A stretch of DNA of 64,000 nt from Terana coerulea (taxonomy: Eukaryota; Basidiomycota; Agaricomycetes; Polyporales; Phanerochaetaceae): assembly GCA_024811115.1 (NCBI GenBank), contig JAKOGH010000239.1, forward strand, positions 58,004 through 122,003, in the 5' to 3' direction. Every line of letters starts with the position of its first letter. Position 1 is the first letter of the stretch. Under the pieces are notes generated by a model. That model did no database searches. It saw only the letters and a list, made by a program, of their open reading frames with translations, and was not told the origin of the DNA. The position numbers and the translations under genes were made by a program. This document shows positions 33,900 to 48,159 of this stretch, piece by piece.

Positions 33900-35345
33900 G
33901 ACAGTCTTGAGAGCAAAGACAAGCAGAGAGAGGCAGATGAGTCCTTAGACAAAAAAGTCAGCTGTAAATAAGCAAAGACCACTTGCATACTTGCAAAACC
34001 TAAAGCCAAGCTCAGTAAAACCCAGAAGAATGCCAAGGGTAAATTAAAAGCATGTACCATGTGCATATATTTGCATATACCCGCATACACCCCATATATA
34101 CATATGCTAATATCTGGGTTCAATAAAAAGCAGTTGAGGCAGAGGTCCAGCACACTTACTAGTATCAGGAAGAACCCATTCATGATGAAGGGTGACCCAG
34201 AGCCAGCCACCCTGACCTCATCTACCAGGCACCTCCCAATCTCATAAAGTGATGATATCATGCAGAGCAACAATGCTCTCTCATAATCACTCAAGCAGCA
34301 AATCAAATCTATGCAAGGAAAACAGTAAGTCAAAGATAGAGCCAGCTGGGCAAGTACTCACATTGTGCATATGTAGAACCATGCCACCTGGACTATTAGT
34401 GATAAGACAGTCAAATTTACAAAGAGAGACTTACAAGATTTTGCAAAAGGCATTTTGCACATATAAAAAAGTTTATATCAGGCCGAAGGATCCCTTAAAG
34501 GCCAGGTGGCGCTACAAGCAGGTTAATAACCACTGTTATAGTTTACAGCAGTGTGCTGTGAGTGCTATGACTGTAAAAACACAGGAATTTACTTACTTAT
34601 AACTAGATCAAGAAATGGCAAGAAGATGTAGTCTCAGTATACCTAAAGAGGAATCCTGGTGAAGATCCGACGCCGCTGCTTAAGACTCTATGGATGACCG
34701 CTTAAAGGAGAGTAAGCCTGATGCTGACCTTGGCAAGAAGTGGCATGAGGCTATTATCAAATCAAGAAATGAAAAGGTGGGGCTTACTGAAGAAGAAACC
34801 AATTATAAAGTGAAAGTATTGGAAGAGTGGTTGCTTGCCTGGTGTTTACGCAAAGTAAGCTAGGTGTTATCTTGTATTTATAGCAAAGCCACTTACTTGC
34901 TAATTTATGTAGCTTCATCAAATGTATAGTAAGCTTGACAACATCCACTTTGCTACGTAGAAGCAAAGCAGACAGCCTATGAGGGCAACCTGGCGTTGGG
35001 CCAATATTGAGTGCCTGTGTACTGATTCATCAAACATGAAGGTCTACTAATATTCTATAAGCTTGAGATAGTCAAAGGCAAACCATGGCACAAAAATCTG
35101 TTTGCATACCAAGAATTTTCAGGGCTTTGATAGCGAGTACATGACAGATGGGTCTCCGAAGGAAGTTCCGGAGAAGACACACCTGAGCTTGGTTCTTCTG
35201 GTGAAGATGAGCTATGTAAACCTATGGTTGGCTGAGCCCAACATGTACTGGCATCTGGAACTGCATTTGCATATTTTCTTGACTATTTACCTAGATGGCA
35301 ATTTGCCCTTTCATTATAGTGCTTCACAGGGCCCGGTAGCTGCTT
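33900..35345 (+). pseudogene. Relic of an unrecognised coding sequence
   Basis: Plus-strand blocks look like old exons: SLESKDKQREADESLDKKVS and the basic run PKAKLSKTQKNAKGKLKA (33,910-34,050), then MDDRLKESKPDADLGKKWHE and KVKVLEEWLLAWCLRK (34,686-34,855). They are separated by stops and frame changes. No family was recognised; a transposon-borne gene is possible. Confidence 0.3.
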
Positions 35346-35849
35346 AGTTATGTATATCAGTTAGTAGAATCATATACTGCAGAAGGCACTTTGTACAAAT
35401 GATATAATGTCTACTGTACATGTTATAATACAATGATGTCCTGTAAAACATATTTCAGCCACAGGCCGTTATACATTTCAGAGGTACTCACAGCGTGTAA
35501 GCCCACATGTTATTCATCTCATCGTTTCTGGCTCCCGCACAAGCAAGTCCTCCTCTCCATCATTGTTATTGTCATTATATGGCAACAGTATATAGTAAGC
35601 AAGTTAGCAAGCCTGCAAGAAGATATCTTGAACTAGAACAAAAAACAGTGGACCCTCTTGAGACAGGTTAAGATAGGTGTTGTGTTCCCAAAATATAACC
35701 TCGAGCTCAGAGCTATGCATCTAATCAGCAGTGGCACACATAAGAAAAAATCACATACTATGAATCCTACATGCCTCCATTAAATGATATATTGTGCTTA
35801 AACCATTTGGACACTGAGAAGGTGCTGACAGATAGTATCTTGTCCTTCG

Positions 35850-38220
35850 ACAAGCTGTATGTGAGATAAAATTATTGCCACCTCATTGACGTATCGCTGC
35901 CTATTGCACAGCAGCCGAACAATCGAATTTGGTGATTAACTGTCAAAATGAGAGAGGGTTATGCACCGGCCCTGTAGGATTGTATATTTGTGAAGCATTG
36001 CAGTTGAGTTGATGAAAGTCTTGCTGGAGAGCTTGCCACGATGTGTCGTTGCAATGAGAAGAACCTCAGGGTGTGCAAGTGCATAGTGCTTAAGCAGGTT
36101 ATTTTGTTGGGAATTGTCAGCAACAATTGAGTTTCTGGGCCCATGGCAAGGAGTGTATTCATTGCAATATCTGTGCTATTAGCTATCTTGAGGTGGTGAT
36201 AGAACGGAGAGGTATATACTCTTCTGTGAAAGTACTGCTACTTTTTGCGCTAGGTTAGCTACGACACCATGCATTTCATTATCTTGTCCGAGAAGAAGTT
36301 GGGCTGTAATTGAAATAGTGGCATTGTCCTTGTTGAATTCATCATCTTGTATGAGAAAATCAAGCTGAAGCAGTGTTGCATGAGCTCTTTGGTTATAAGA
36401 GAGAACTGCAAGTTCTCACTATACTGTGTAATTTGACCTTGCAGGAAAATTCACACATGAACATAACTTCAATCTCTCTATTAGCGTAGTTATTGCTTGA
36501 ATACTCCTTCAAAAGTTTGTTAAGATATTCAAAAAAATACGTTCGAAGCCGTATACCAGTCCGTAGTCCTTGATTTGCTCGATAAGGTGGGTAATGTAAT
36601 GAAAGTTTGGCTTAATGTCCTCAGGGTGCATCTATGTGATGGCGTGGGCGTAATAGACAAGTTGAAGCTAATAATATCAGCATACCTTACGGAAAGCATG
36701 CAAAAGTCCTGAAAGAGCTCTTGTGCTCTCGATAGGTCGATGATGGTGATAAAATAGGCAAGCAACAGCTTCGTTGTGGCGGCAAAGCTCAGGAAACTGT
36801 TAGCATCCTACTCATGTATACGGCACTTTGGCTTTAGGGCTTGAGGCTTTTCATTAGCTCCATCTGAATTTGTGTTACAATCTGCCATTCACTTTTTCCT
36901 TGCTTCTTACTCTAGATAGCTACCTTTTTCTGATATGCATTTTCGTGGCTGGTGCTACTCATTCAAATCGAGGGATCTGCAGAACTGGTTAGTAGCAAGC
37001 GAGTAAGATGCACAAATGAATGGTGCACATAATGATAAGTCCATATGACAATATAATAGCCTTCCACTCGTCGGACATGAGCGAGCCTCTGATGCTCATC
37101 ACTGTCTTATGATAAGCTTAGATTACAAATGAGGCTTTTTTCAAAAGATATTGCATAACACACATATCCTCAATTGTAACGCCTTCTTGCAATGTCAACT
37201 TCTCCAGAGGCAAACCACAGCGAGTGCAGCAGAAGGATTTTGTTGTATAATCACCGAATCCACAGATGTGACACATGGTGGGATGATCACATAATCAGCA
37301 ATGAGAATTACTCGTATCCAACAGCCTGCTAAAGCTATTTAGCTTTAATGTATTCAATATACTATACAGATATATACCATTGGCATAATTCCTAGTCTTG
37401 ACTATGTGGCTGTAGTCGTAAAGATAGAGTAGGTCGTCAATAAATGCCTTTATAAAAAGCTATAGAGCATTAGTGCTAAGCTTATGAGAACCAGAGGTTA
37501 AACTGCAGAGAAAAGATTTTCTGAGCAGTACCTAGTGTCCAAAAGCATTAGTAACATATTAGAGCTTGTTATAATGACATAGGGTGCACACTTCAAATAA
37601 GTATTCAGATTTTGGACACAAAGTGATAGGTTGCCAGTCACTATGCTTTCGCGGCATAGCTTGAGCGTGTGAAGCTGAACTTATCCAGCAGAATATATGA
37701 CAAATTACTCCTACGCTAATGATAGAAACACCTACTTATTGAATTCAAGACTAACGCTAATACACAGCTCGGACTTGTTGGTATGGGACAGATCATTATT
37801 GAAGAAGGTCGCCATCTGTCCCTTAATGATATCCCATATATCACAATCTTGTATCTGTTGAAGAGCCTTGCCGTCAAATGCTGGAGCCTTACACCACTTA
37901 TCCAGTTTGTCCTCTATTGTAGGCATGCTATTGATTAGGTCAGCAACAATTTGCGATGGAAGTTGCATTGGTGTTTGCAAGATAGGAGCAGGTGCCTTTT
38001 TGCAGCACACTGTGTCTTTCGGATGAGGGAAAAGGTAAGAAGTAGACCAGATGGTATCACGGTATCCTTGAACAGTGGGGTTTTGTAGTGAACACAGAAT
38101 ATGTTAAGGTTACACTTCGGTGGATATATGCAGAAACATAAGAGACACATTGGAGCAATCATAAACAAGTCCCTGTAGGTTGAGCTAGCGAAATACGATC
38201 TTAAGTGTCTAGAGTGCATC
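35850..38220 (-). pseudogene. Decayed tnp2-type (CACTA/EnSpm-like) transposase
   Basis: Read on the minus strand from about 38,220 downwards, blocks appear in the order expected for agaricomycete tnp2-type transposases: a segment around KLDKWCKAPAFDGKALQQIQ and CDIWDIIKG (37,780-37,930), a stretch LFIKAFIDDLLYLYDYSH (about 37,400-37,450), a cysteine-rich HPTMCHICGFGDYTTKSFCC (37,220-37,280), a block PNFHYITHLIEQIKDYGLVY (36,550-36,620), and a C-terminal LHKYTILQGRCITLSHFDS (35,950-36,000). Stops and shifts interrupt every part. Terminal inverted repeats were not found. The family name is from memory of the motif order and needs a profile search. Confidence 0.6.
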
Positions 38221-39631
38221 CAGTTGTGGTTGAGAACTTCAAGCGTACAAAAATAGCTAGTACCATTAGTAAAAGGCCCACAGCCCTGGTGGAATGCTTG
38301 ATATTAGAGGTGCAACTACACACATAGCAGCATGATGAGGCACTGTCACAATCAGGATAGCAAAGCGCTGAAGTTCCAGAGTAAGAGATAGGTGCTAGTA
38401 AGTACCTAGTGGTTAGTTGGTTGGTTAGTAGAACACAAGCTATGCTGAATGCCGAGGTTACTGAGTTAGTCATTAGACTAAGATATCCCTGGTCGTTCAG
38501 TAGGAAGAAGATCTTATGAGTATGGTGGCAATGATCAAAGAACATAGTTGGTCAAGTCAGATATTAAACAGAAGTTGACAGCCCTATATATGAGCACTTC
38601 TGTTAAAGAAAGCAATAAGTAAAGTCTGCTAATGGTCTAATAACAATGTTTGTAATCTGTAATGTCAAGGGTCAGTAGTTGTAGCTTTGTAAGAGTGCCA
38701 GTAAGCTAGGCAGGCCTTCTAAAATTATGCTTAGTATAAGAAGCGCTTCAAATAGTACTTATCTTTTACACTGATATGTAACAAATGGGGTTAGTCGAAG
38801 CAAGTCAAGTAATCGTCGTATCTAGTCAAGCGCCATCAAAGATGACAAAGCAATGCCAGAGTTAAGTTCAATTGAAGCTTGTATTCAGTTATCAAAGCAA
38901 GTACACTGCTATAGGCTCAATATAAGGGTTAAGTGTTTGCACGTACAATATAAAAGACTAGACCGTTGTCTAGTGCTATTATAAAGGGCTATATACTGGC
39001 AGCCTATGTTTGTTCAATTGTTTGTTGTATGTAGTCTGAGTGTTTCTGAGTTTGTTCTCAGGGTGAAAATTGTCTGGGTCGTCTCTTCTGCTGGAGCCTC
39101 AATGTTTCGGAGCCCTTATATACCTTTCTAGAATTCTTCTCTTTAATCAATCATATTCTTCCGATCAATATCCTGTGCTTAAAGTGTTGCAATGCTGTAC
39201 TTGCCTCAAAGGTTGTTCTTGGCTATATAAAGCTATAAAGCTAGCATATATGTTACTGTGCGAAGCTACGTATTGAGGCTATGCTCTGAGTATTTCAGGA
39301 TCGGCATTACAGACCAGAACTATGCACTGCTAGACCTAACAATAGTCTTCCAAACTGACAGTAGTTGTTTAAATGGCTGAGCATGAATAGGAAAGGTAAA
39401 TGATGCAGAAGCCGAGGGCTACCACCGAATGCACTAGCTTCTGCATGTTCAATAAAGTGAGCATTTATTAAGTATTATAAATAAGGTAATAGAAGGAACT
39501 CACGAGATGGTGAATCATTAGAAGGTGGATTGACCTGTATAGTTGTGTCTGCTGGACTTGTCAAATTATCTATGTCTTCACTAAAGGCTTGCGTAACGAC
39601 TAGTCCTAAGTATCGCAGTTTAATTGGCTCT

Positions 39632-40161
39632 TCAGCAGTTTATATTGCAGCATTCAGGAGAAAGAGAGTGGGCATCTATAGAGGCAAGAGTTTGAGGAGG
39701 CAGCAAGTCAGCATAGTCCAGAAATGGTGATGCTTCATATATAGGCAGAGCAGGTGGATCAATACAGTCGAGGAAGAGAAGATCTTCATAAACAGTGGAA
39801 GTAGCTATTACGGATGTGGCTGATGATGTAGTATTGGATGAAGCAGCTGATACATTATCCATGCACTGCTCTTGTGTAAGCAGCTAGTGACCTGACACAT
39901 CTTCAGCAAGGTACTATCCGGCCGACTTGCGCTTCAATTGCCTTCTCAAAATGATAAATAGGAAGGCACATTTAACGTGAGAAACTCAGTGTTTGTAGGT
40001 TCTTGCTCTGTAGGTAGTGCTGGACCTTTGGCTTCAGCTCTTGCGGGCGGACTTCTTGGTGCAACAGCAATGGCAATAAATGGGCTCACCTTCACCGAGC
40101 ACGCTAACCATTCCAATCTTCTCATTCTATTCTGGCTTCTCCACTTTCTTGCGCCTTTCAT
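39632..40161 (-). pseudogene. Possible coding relic with retained CpG, unrecognised
   Basis: Minus-strand frames at 40,161-39,946 (SVKVSPFIAIAVAPRSPPAR) and 39,862-39,632 (Ser/Thr-rich, then LLFLDCIDPPALPIYEASPF) are more GC-rich than their surroundings and read like protein, but they are in different frames and no family is recognisable. Confidence 0.25.
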
Positions 40162-43122
40162 GGTTCCATGCAGTATATACTGATACTAGTGCTCTATTGC
40201 ACTTTATACACTAGCATGCTACTAGTTTCTTTGCATACTTACATTGAGACTGTTGGATATAAGTATGAGTTAGTTTTCAACTACATCACAGAGTAAAATA
40301 CACACCTTTCGATTGCCTGTGCTGTTTAGTACATTAGAGTCTAAAATAGCAATGTTGACGCACATAGCACATAAAGCTGAAAAAGATGGGTAGTTAAGAA
40401 ATATATTAAAATGCTACATATACAAGCCTGCAAATTCAAAGTCCAGTGTGGCTGCAGGCTATGATAGCCAATGTATGATGATAAACGGTCGGTTATAGCA
40501 GTGAGACAGGCGGGAGACAAAGAGAGATCAGCGTTAGTCGCTTGTCATTACACGTTTAGGTCTATACAGCCAAACTAGTGCCAACTAGACAAACTCAACA
40601 CAAGTCATCTCTTCAGACTCAACATAGTGTACGTATATAGACCTTACAACCCTTGTCTGATATCTATACTAAACAGACCCTCTGTTTAGCTACTGGTAAC
40701 TCACTCTTACAAAGCCACTCTATTAGGGCCTAGCACACAGTGACTGCTTTTCTAATGCTCTGAAGCCTTTTGCTATGCCTTGTATCTAGAAAAATATTAG
40801 ATAGCAGGTAGCACTTATATTTATACAGACCACCTAGAGTGCTAGATGGTACCCCTCTATATATATCATCTTGACTAATAGCTTGAAGTATATAACATTA
40901 TATCAGTATATATTATTATAAACTTCATATACCATCCTGCAACAAGTCTATACTAAATAGTGTAAGGCTCATCTTAGTTTAAACTGATCCTAGCTATAAA
41001 AGTTCACACAGTATATGAGGTTCATATAAATTAGACAGCATATAATATTACTGTATTACATAGATTACATTATGAAAGTATTAGAAAAAATAATGCATTG
41101 CAGTTAGCAATAAGCAAATATATACATATAAAAACACAAGTGCTATAGTGAATCTTTTAACAATGGAGCACATTAATTTCTCCTGGCTTATAACCCTCAT
41201 TGTTGGACTTGACAGCATTATTTGCAAGGTTGTAAGCAAGTGCCATGATATCAAAAATAGCCTGAAATATAACATCTTCATTTTCAGTGATAACTAATAG
41301 ACCAACTCCTACGTGCTGCTTAAGAAAAGTGAGCAGTGGCAGTAGTGCATGGACATAAAAACTTACCAAGTGTTTACTAAGAGCTTCTCTTTAATCTTCT
41401 TTAGCAACTTGTAGTCAGCAAATATATGTTCAAAGCAATTTAGATTTTTCATATGCTTTGCACACATCTGCTTGTTCTCAATTTCGGTGAACTTAGTGAC
41501 TTGCTACGGTAAAGCTCATAAATAATGCAAGTGTAGTTAGCAGGCTTAAAAGATTGGCTTATATCTTTTTATTAAAAAGCTTTTAATACCAATATTTTAT
41601 AGTTAGAAGGCTTCATAACAAAGATATTTTTTGAAGTAGCCACGTTACTATACATAGTAAGTTTAGATGGATAAATGCATGCTATATGCTAAACTTGCAT
41701 TTTGAATAAATCAACTATAGTGTAACAACAAAATATGCTACAGACTTGTTGTAAGCTCAAAATAAGCCTAAACATGTCTGCTCTCCAGGCAGTGTTATAT
41801 GGCTCTGCGCACTAGCAAAGTAAATTCTCAGTAGTGCAATATATCTTATAAGTAATTAGTTAATAGTTTGTAATATTTATATATATGTATATAATATGTA
41901 TATGCAAACCAAACTTTATATGCTTAATCTATACGCTAATATGCACAATTGTATAAAAGCATAGCTATATATAACTGCTTAATGCGAAAGTATAGTGCAT
42001 TTACATTTTTGCAAAATGATAACTAGTATTGTTTTGCAGTGTAGTAGAATATGTAGAGTAAATAGTGAGCCTGCCTAACATGGCCTTAAAAGTAGACATG
42101 CACAGGTTTATTTAAAGCTATATGATACATCTGTAGCATACTGTGTTCCTTAGCTATAGTTGATTTATTCAAAATGCAAATTTAGCATATAGCACGCATT
42201 TATTCATCCAGACTTACTATATATAGTCATGCGGCCACATTGTAAAAAGCCTTTACTGTGGAGCATTATAACTATAAAACATTTGTATTGAAAGCTTTCT
42301 CATTTAAAAGAATATAAGCTAATTGTTCTAAGCTTGCTAACTGCACTTGCATTATTTTTGAGCTTCACTGTATGTGCTGCTCTGCCATTCTTGGACAGCA
42401 AACTCGAGCTATTGAGAGTTGTATAGTGAATACTAAGCATTATGATATGTATGGGACTTACTATAATATGGAGCAAGGTGCTGTGTGCTATTGTGAGATG
42501 GTTTTTGAAAAGCTCTTTGTACTTGATGTTGAAGTTGCAGCAGTTGTACCAAATAGTCTATTTTGCAAAGTCTCCAATTGCAAAGTGGCAGTATATGTGC
42601 TTGCATATAACTTTAGGCTTGTTGAGCTTTTTAGCCTATTAACTATATAAGTATAAGCACACTAAATGAAGATAAACAATGTATCAAATAAACAAAGCCA
42701 TTTTCATTCTTCATCAAGAGATTGTAAATAATGATAGCATTTTTCTTCTTCACAGCAGAAATAGCCCTGCTGCTGAACTCGTATTGAGCCTTTACAACTA
42801 TATATACTGCAGTTTTAAATGTGCTATAGAGATATGTGCCATGGTGCATGTTTTATAAAGCAAGATAGAGTTAGCTAAGTGTGAGAGCAATCAATCTGAG
42901 CATATACCATTTTGTAACCTTCAGCGTGATCCCAAAGTTGAGCTTCTCACAATTGCAGGCCTAATTGTAGGTGGTTGTAACCCAGAGCATCTAAATAGAA
43001 GGATTAGGAAGATACACTCGGTAATGAGCTTAATTTTATAAAGGTCTCAGTTGCAAATAATGAAAGCCTGTCCCTTGCTATTAAAGTGCTTGATGCAGGT
43101 GTGGCAGGCTTGAGCAAAGATA

Positions 43123-45998
43123 TTGTAATACAAAGTGCAGTAACTACTGTAGGCCTTTTGTCTATTTTACTATAGTAGATTGCAAAACCATCTTACTGCA
43201 AAATTTGTAAAGCTTTTTGAGCATTATAAAACTCCCCTTGACATTGTAAATGCTTGTAGAAGCATTGTAAAATCTTGTACAATCTTGTAAAACTATTGTA
43301 TAACTTTGTAAAACTGCTATACAATATTGTAAATTCTTATAAAACCATTGTGAAACTGCTGTATAACTTTGTATGTTTTTATCAAATCACTATAGCACTA
43401 AGTAAACTTATTATTGATTTATAAATAAACTAGTGATTTGCACATAGCTTATTGCTATTTAGACTGCTTTGTAGTATTTTGATTGATTTCCTTGCTATAT
43501 TGATTTTGAGTAAAGTTAGAGTAAGTGTTTAATACTTTATATTTTTCTAGCAAATGAAATTATATTATAAATATCATAGTTGTTATTAGCATAATGTAAT
43601 TAGCTAGAATTGCTAATTGTTGCTATATACTATGCTATGCTTAATGGTAACAGTAATAGAATATTCAAAATGACTGATAATATAATAATATTAGAAGCAA
43701 TAAAGGATATTTTTATATATATTATATATTTTCATTTTTGTGTATTTATTAGAATTATATTTTAAGTGCTTATTATAACAACAACTAAAGTTGTAGCCCT
43801 AATGGCACTGATTCCAACTGTACCAAAATAACAAACATTGGTTACATAGTTATTGTACAAAAGGCAAAATATTGAATAAGAATGCAGTTTTATATACATT
43901 TACTATATTAAAGATAGCTTTGCACTGATATTAAGATAAGTGAATTATATTAAAACAGCACTTTCTGTCATTTAAGAATAAACACAGCTATCAATATAAA
44001 GATAATAAGTGCTATTGAGAAGTACTTTTGAATTTGAGCTAGCTATGAGGTAAAAAGATATAGCTTTTCTCATATATAATGAATGGCACAGATATACCTC
44101 CAGATATCTGGGAGCCAACTTGTACCCTCACCTAGCATTTACCCTTACCCTTCCCATGATATAGGTTAAACACAGGTTGCTGTAAGTAGAGGTATTGCCC
44201 GGGTTTAGCACTTTAAACACCTTTGTAGTATAAAATAGGGATGTAGTCACTAGTGGATATATATGTGTTTACAATCTCAATAAGTCTACAAATATACAAA
44301 ATGGCAAGGAATTGAGCAAGCTAGAGGTTGTAAAGTGAAAGCTATATATGTAGTATATATTAAATTCGTTTGACTAAGATGCTTGAGCTAGTGCTATTAT
44401 TTATATACCAATTTGTAGCAATAATCAATGTAATTCTACTAACCTTAGACTAGCTGGAAACCATGCAAAATCAATAGTGATATTGCCTTATAACAGTTGT
44501 TGGCATAAATTGTACATCTGCCTATTGATTTGTTTTATCGAAATATTGCCCACAAGCCTTTTGTCTGTGTGAAATCATGTAGAAGACATTAACGCAGATT
44601 TATTGAGCCTAATGATGTAATTATTAACTATGGAATGAGTGAGATGTAGAATTTATAGGCTGATGAGTAGGAGAAAATGGTCAAATTCATTTGTTTCGAT
44701 GTTTTGCTGTGCTCACTATAATTTTTGTATATATATTGGTAGTATGCATCTGGCCAATTTCAAAACTCGATTTAGGTGAATTGGTGCAGTACTTGCTGAG
44801 TTACAGCACTGCTGAGCAGAAATAATCCCATTAGCAAAAACAGTTAATATTTTATGCAATGCCTAACCAGTTGGTATGTTGTATAGCTCAAAATTCTTGC
44901 ATTATGCTGTAGAGTATATTAATATACTATATAGTGTGCAAATTGGTCATAGGTGTCACAGGTTTCCATTTAGCTACTTTCACTCTTACCTTTAGTACCC
45001 TTACCTGCAACCCTCACAGATTATTTATACCTGTGCCATTCACTATTTATATAAACATTATTAGTTATTACTATGTAGTGGAAGAGATAAGCAATATATA
45101 ATATATAGCAAACAAACAATATGCAATATGTGTATTTTATTCAAAGTTAAAATATAGTTATTGTAAAAGATGCTTGCTTAAATATATTACATGTTATTTG
45201 TGATATAATACATGTATATAAAATTGCATTCTTGTTCAATGTATTGCCTTTTGCACAATAACTACATGACCAATGTTTGTCATTCTGGTACAGTTGGAAT
45301 CAGTGCTATTAGAGCTATAACTTTAGTTGTTGTTATAATAAGCATTTAAAATATAATTCTAATAAATGTACAAAAATAAAATATATAAAATATATAGAAA
45401 TATCCTTTATTGCTTCTAATATTATTATATTATCAGTCATTTGGAATATTCTATTACTATTACCATTTAGCATAGCATAGCATATAGTAACAATTACCTA
45501 TTCTAGCCAATTATATTATGCTAATAGCAGCTATGAGATTTATCATATAATTTTATTCGCTAGCAAAATACAAAGCATTGAATAGTTACTCTAACTTTAC
45601 TCAAAATCAATATAACACGGAAATCAATTAAATCACTACAAAGCAGTCTAAATAGCAATAAACTGTATATAAATTGCTAGTGTATTTATAAATCAATAAC
45701 AAGTTTACTTACTTTTATAGTCATTTGACAAAAATATACATGGTTATGCAACACTTTTTACAAAGTTATACAGAGTTGTACAAAATTATACAAAGTTATA
45801 AAGTAGTTTTACAATGGGTTTTTAAGTATTTATAATATTGTACAGCAGTTTTACAAGATTATACAACGGTTTTATAAGATTGTACAATATTTTACAATGC
45901 CCAAAACATTTTATAAATTTCGCACTAAAATAGTTTTACAATTTACTATAGTAAAATAGACAAGAGACCTACAGTACTTACTGCACTTTATATTACAA
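43123..45998. mobile_element. Foldback element with ~780-base terminal inverted repeats
   Basis: The left arm (43,123-43,900) and right arm (45,212-45,998) are reverse complements with scattered differences. Landmarks: tgtaatacaaagtgcagta at the left tip against tactgcactttatattaca at the right tip; gtctattttactatagta; gcaataaaggatattt; gttgttataataagcatt. The spacer of about 1.3 kb has no open frame of size, so the element is non-autonomous. Near each tip lies a cluster of TTGTA motifs (about nine at 43,245-43,371; mirrored at about 45,755-45,900), which look like subterminal transposase-binding repeats. The flanks aaagatat and aaagtat may be remains of a 7-8 base target duplication. The superfamily is unknown. 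Confidence 0.7.
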
Positions 45999-48126
45999 AA
46001 GTATGTTGAAAAAGTCGCAAAAATCCGTATCAGGCTGTAGCAGGCCATTTCAAGCCTGGCATGGCATGAAGGCACCCAAGTATCTGATATGGCTTAGAAA
46101 ATCCTCATATGGGCTGATCGGCTGACCAGCCCTGACCAGCCTAATGATGTCTGAACAGGCTAAATAAGGTATGATCAAGCTCATATCAAGATATATGTAA
46201 AACTATTGTGCCCTACTGTCTCACACACTGTACTCGACAACGAACGACTGCCTTATAGGTAACTAATATAAGTAACTACTGTTAACATGTAAGAGACCAC
46301 AAACTACTTTACTAAACAAACTTTGAATTATTTTTGCAACACTGCAGATTAAACCCAAAGCTTCCACATATGCACTGGCTCGTAACGCATTACTTCTACA
46401 CTAGCCGGGCAATGGCATGGTATGTTCATATTTAGAATATACACTCAATGCCAGCTCCATTTCTAGCCACTACACAATATAAACAAATGGATAGAAGGCA
46501 TCCCAGACATTTATAAAGTATGCACAAATAATAGAAATCTACAACTACTGTCCCAGATGATCACTTAATTGTAGTTGATATTGCCCAATCATGTGTGACC
46601 AGCTCGCCATATGCACCTGGTCAGGTCATATTAGACACAGAACCTAAAATGCCTGACCAGGATTTCCTGCTTTTCCAATATAGAATCTGCTATTAGGTGC
46701 ACTAAGGATGTTGGTGATTTACTAGATCTTTGGCATAAGTATGTTCTTTTCATTGTTCTCTTTATCATTTTTGTGGCTATGCTTGCAAGAATTACTGTCT
46801 TTGGAGCCAACAATAACTTCACTCTTTTCTTCCTTATGAGGAAAACCACTTTATCTTTAGGAGCATTAGCTGAGAAGTCTTCTATCTTCCACTTTACCTA
46901 AGCTATAGCTGTCGCCAAAACAGAAATGGTTGTGCTCTTCAACTACACGTATAATAAGTAAATGACAGCTATGACTGTGATAAAATGCTGCTTATTTTTA
47001 ATTTTAAGCTTTTGACATTAATAAAAGCTTGAATAGAAGCGACTTAAAGAGCAAAATAGTGTAAAGCAACTTAGACTTAAGATGCATGGCATAAAGCAAA
47101 AGCAAACTCAGATATAAAAGACCAAGCCAAAGATGTAAAAGGGGTATTGGTAAAGGTAGAGAGTGCCATGCGTCAATTGGATGCATGAGAGGCCACCTTT
47201 TTATGAGAGTAATATATTCAGTTGATATCTGTTAAGAGAACAAGTGTTAGTTATGACTGAAGTTAATAAGAAAAATGAGAGAATGACTATTAATTCAGCT
47301 ATGACATCAAAAACTCTTCAATTGACTATCTTTTCCTTTCAGATAGGAGGCTTGGGTTGGTTTTTAGCTGTAAGAGCACAGGCTGCATTTTTCCCTGCAA
47401 CCCAAAAAGTCAGCAAGTGATAAAATTAAGGAGCAATAGTAGGCAAGCTGACTATTTTCATATTGCTTAGCAGAGCTCTATTAAGTGTGCTTGCAAGCAG
47501 CAGCAGCTTGGTTAGTGGCAAGACCACACATTAGCATAACTTGAGATATAAAGTAGAGATAGATTGCAAAGCAGAAGGAAGTGCAAGAAAGTAGATCTTT
47601 AGACCCCAGAACTGGCAAGCAAGTGCAATCAAGATGGCATTTGAACTATACAGTTCAATGATAGCCAATAAGAGAGTGGTTCAAGGGTTCTGTTAATTTG
47701 TTCATTATTGACAATAGGTGTACACTAGCACACCAATGCCTTATAAATACATTTTTAGCAAAGCTGACATATACCTGGTTTGAGTTCATTGTATTCTCTA
47801 TTCTACATTCACTCACTCATATAGCTCTGTCAAAGCAGCTTTAGGTTCACTGCTGTGGCTTTTGTAAGAAACACTTACCTATAGCTACTAGCATGGCCTT
47901 CTATATTTAAAATACCACTATCTGCCATTTTTTATAGAAAGCACAGCTTGCACAACACTAAGCAGCTGTCAAAGCTTTTGCTACAGGTCTCTATCATATC
48001 TGTCTCTCTTTGTCCTCCAAGTTGGCCTTCAATCCAATAGCTGTTGATCTCTCTGACTCTATTGCAGCATCTCAAGACAAAGATCTGAGTTCTGCAGAAA
48101 GCCATCAGGCTCTACCTTTATATATG

Positions 48127-48127
<1 letters not shown>

Positions 48128-48157
<30 letters not shown>
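48128..48157. repeat. (TA)n microsatellite
   Basis: Uninterrupted run of alternating T and A, about 14-15 units, in AT-rich non-coding DNA. Confidence 0.95.

Positions 48158-48159
<2 letters not shown>

Noticed and set aside
33788..34333. 181-codon open frame on the minus strand in AT-rich DNA
   Set aside because: Leu/Cys/Phe-rich with no motif; the plus strand of the same stretch carries more protein-like basic blocks, so this is probably its mirror image.
43123..45998. CRISPR-like array from the repeated TTGTA motifs
   Set aside because: Motifs are short and irregularly spaced, lie in inverted arms, and the genome is eukaryotic.
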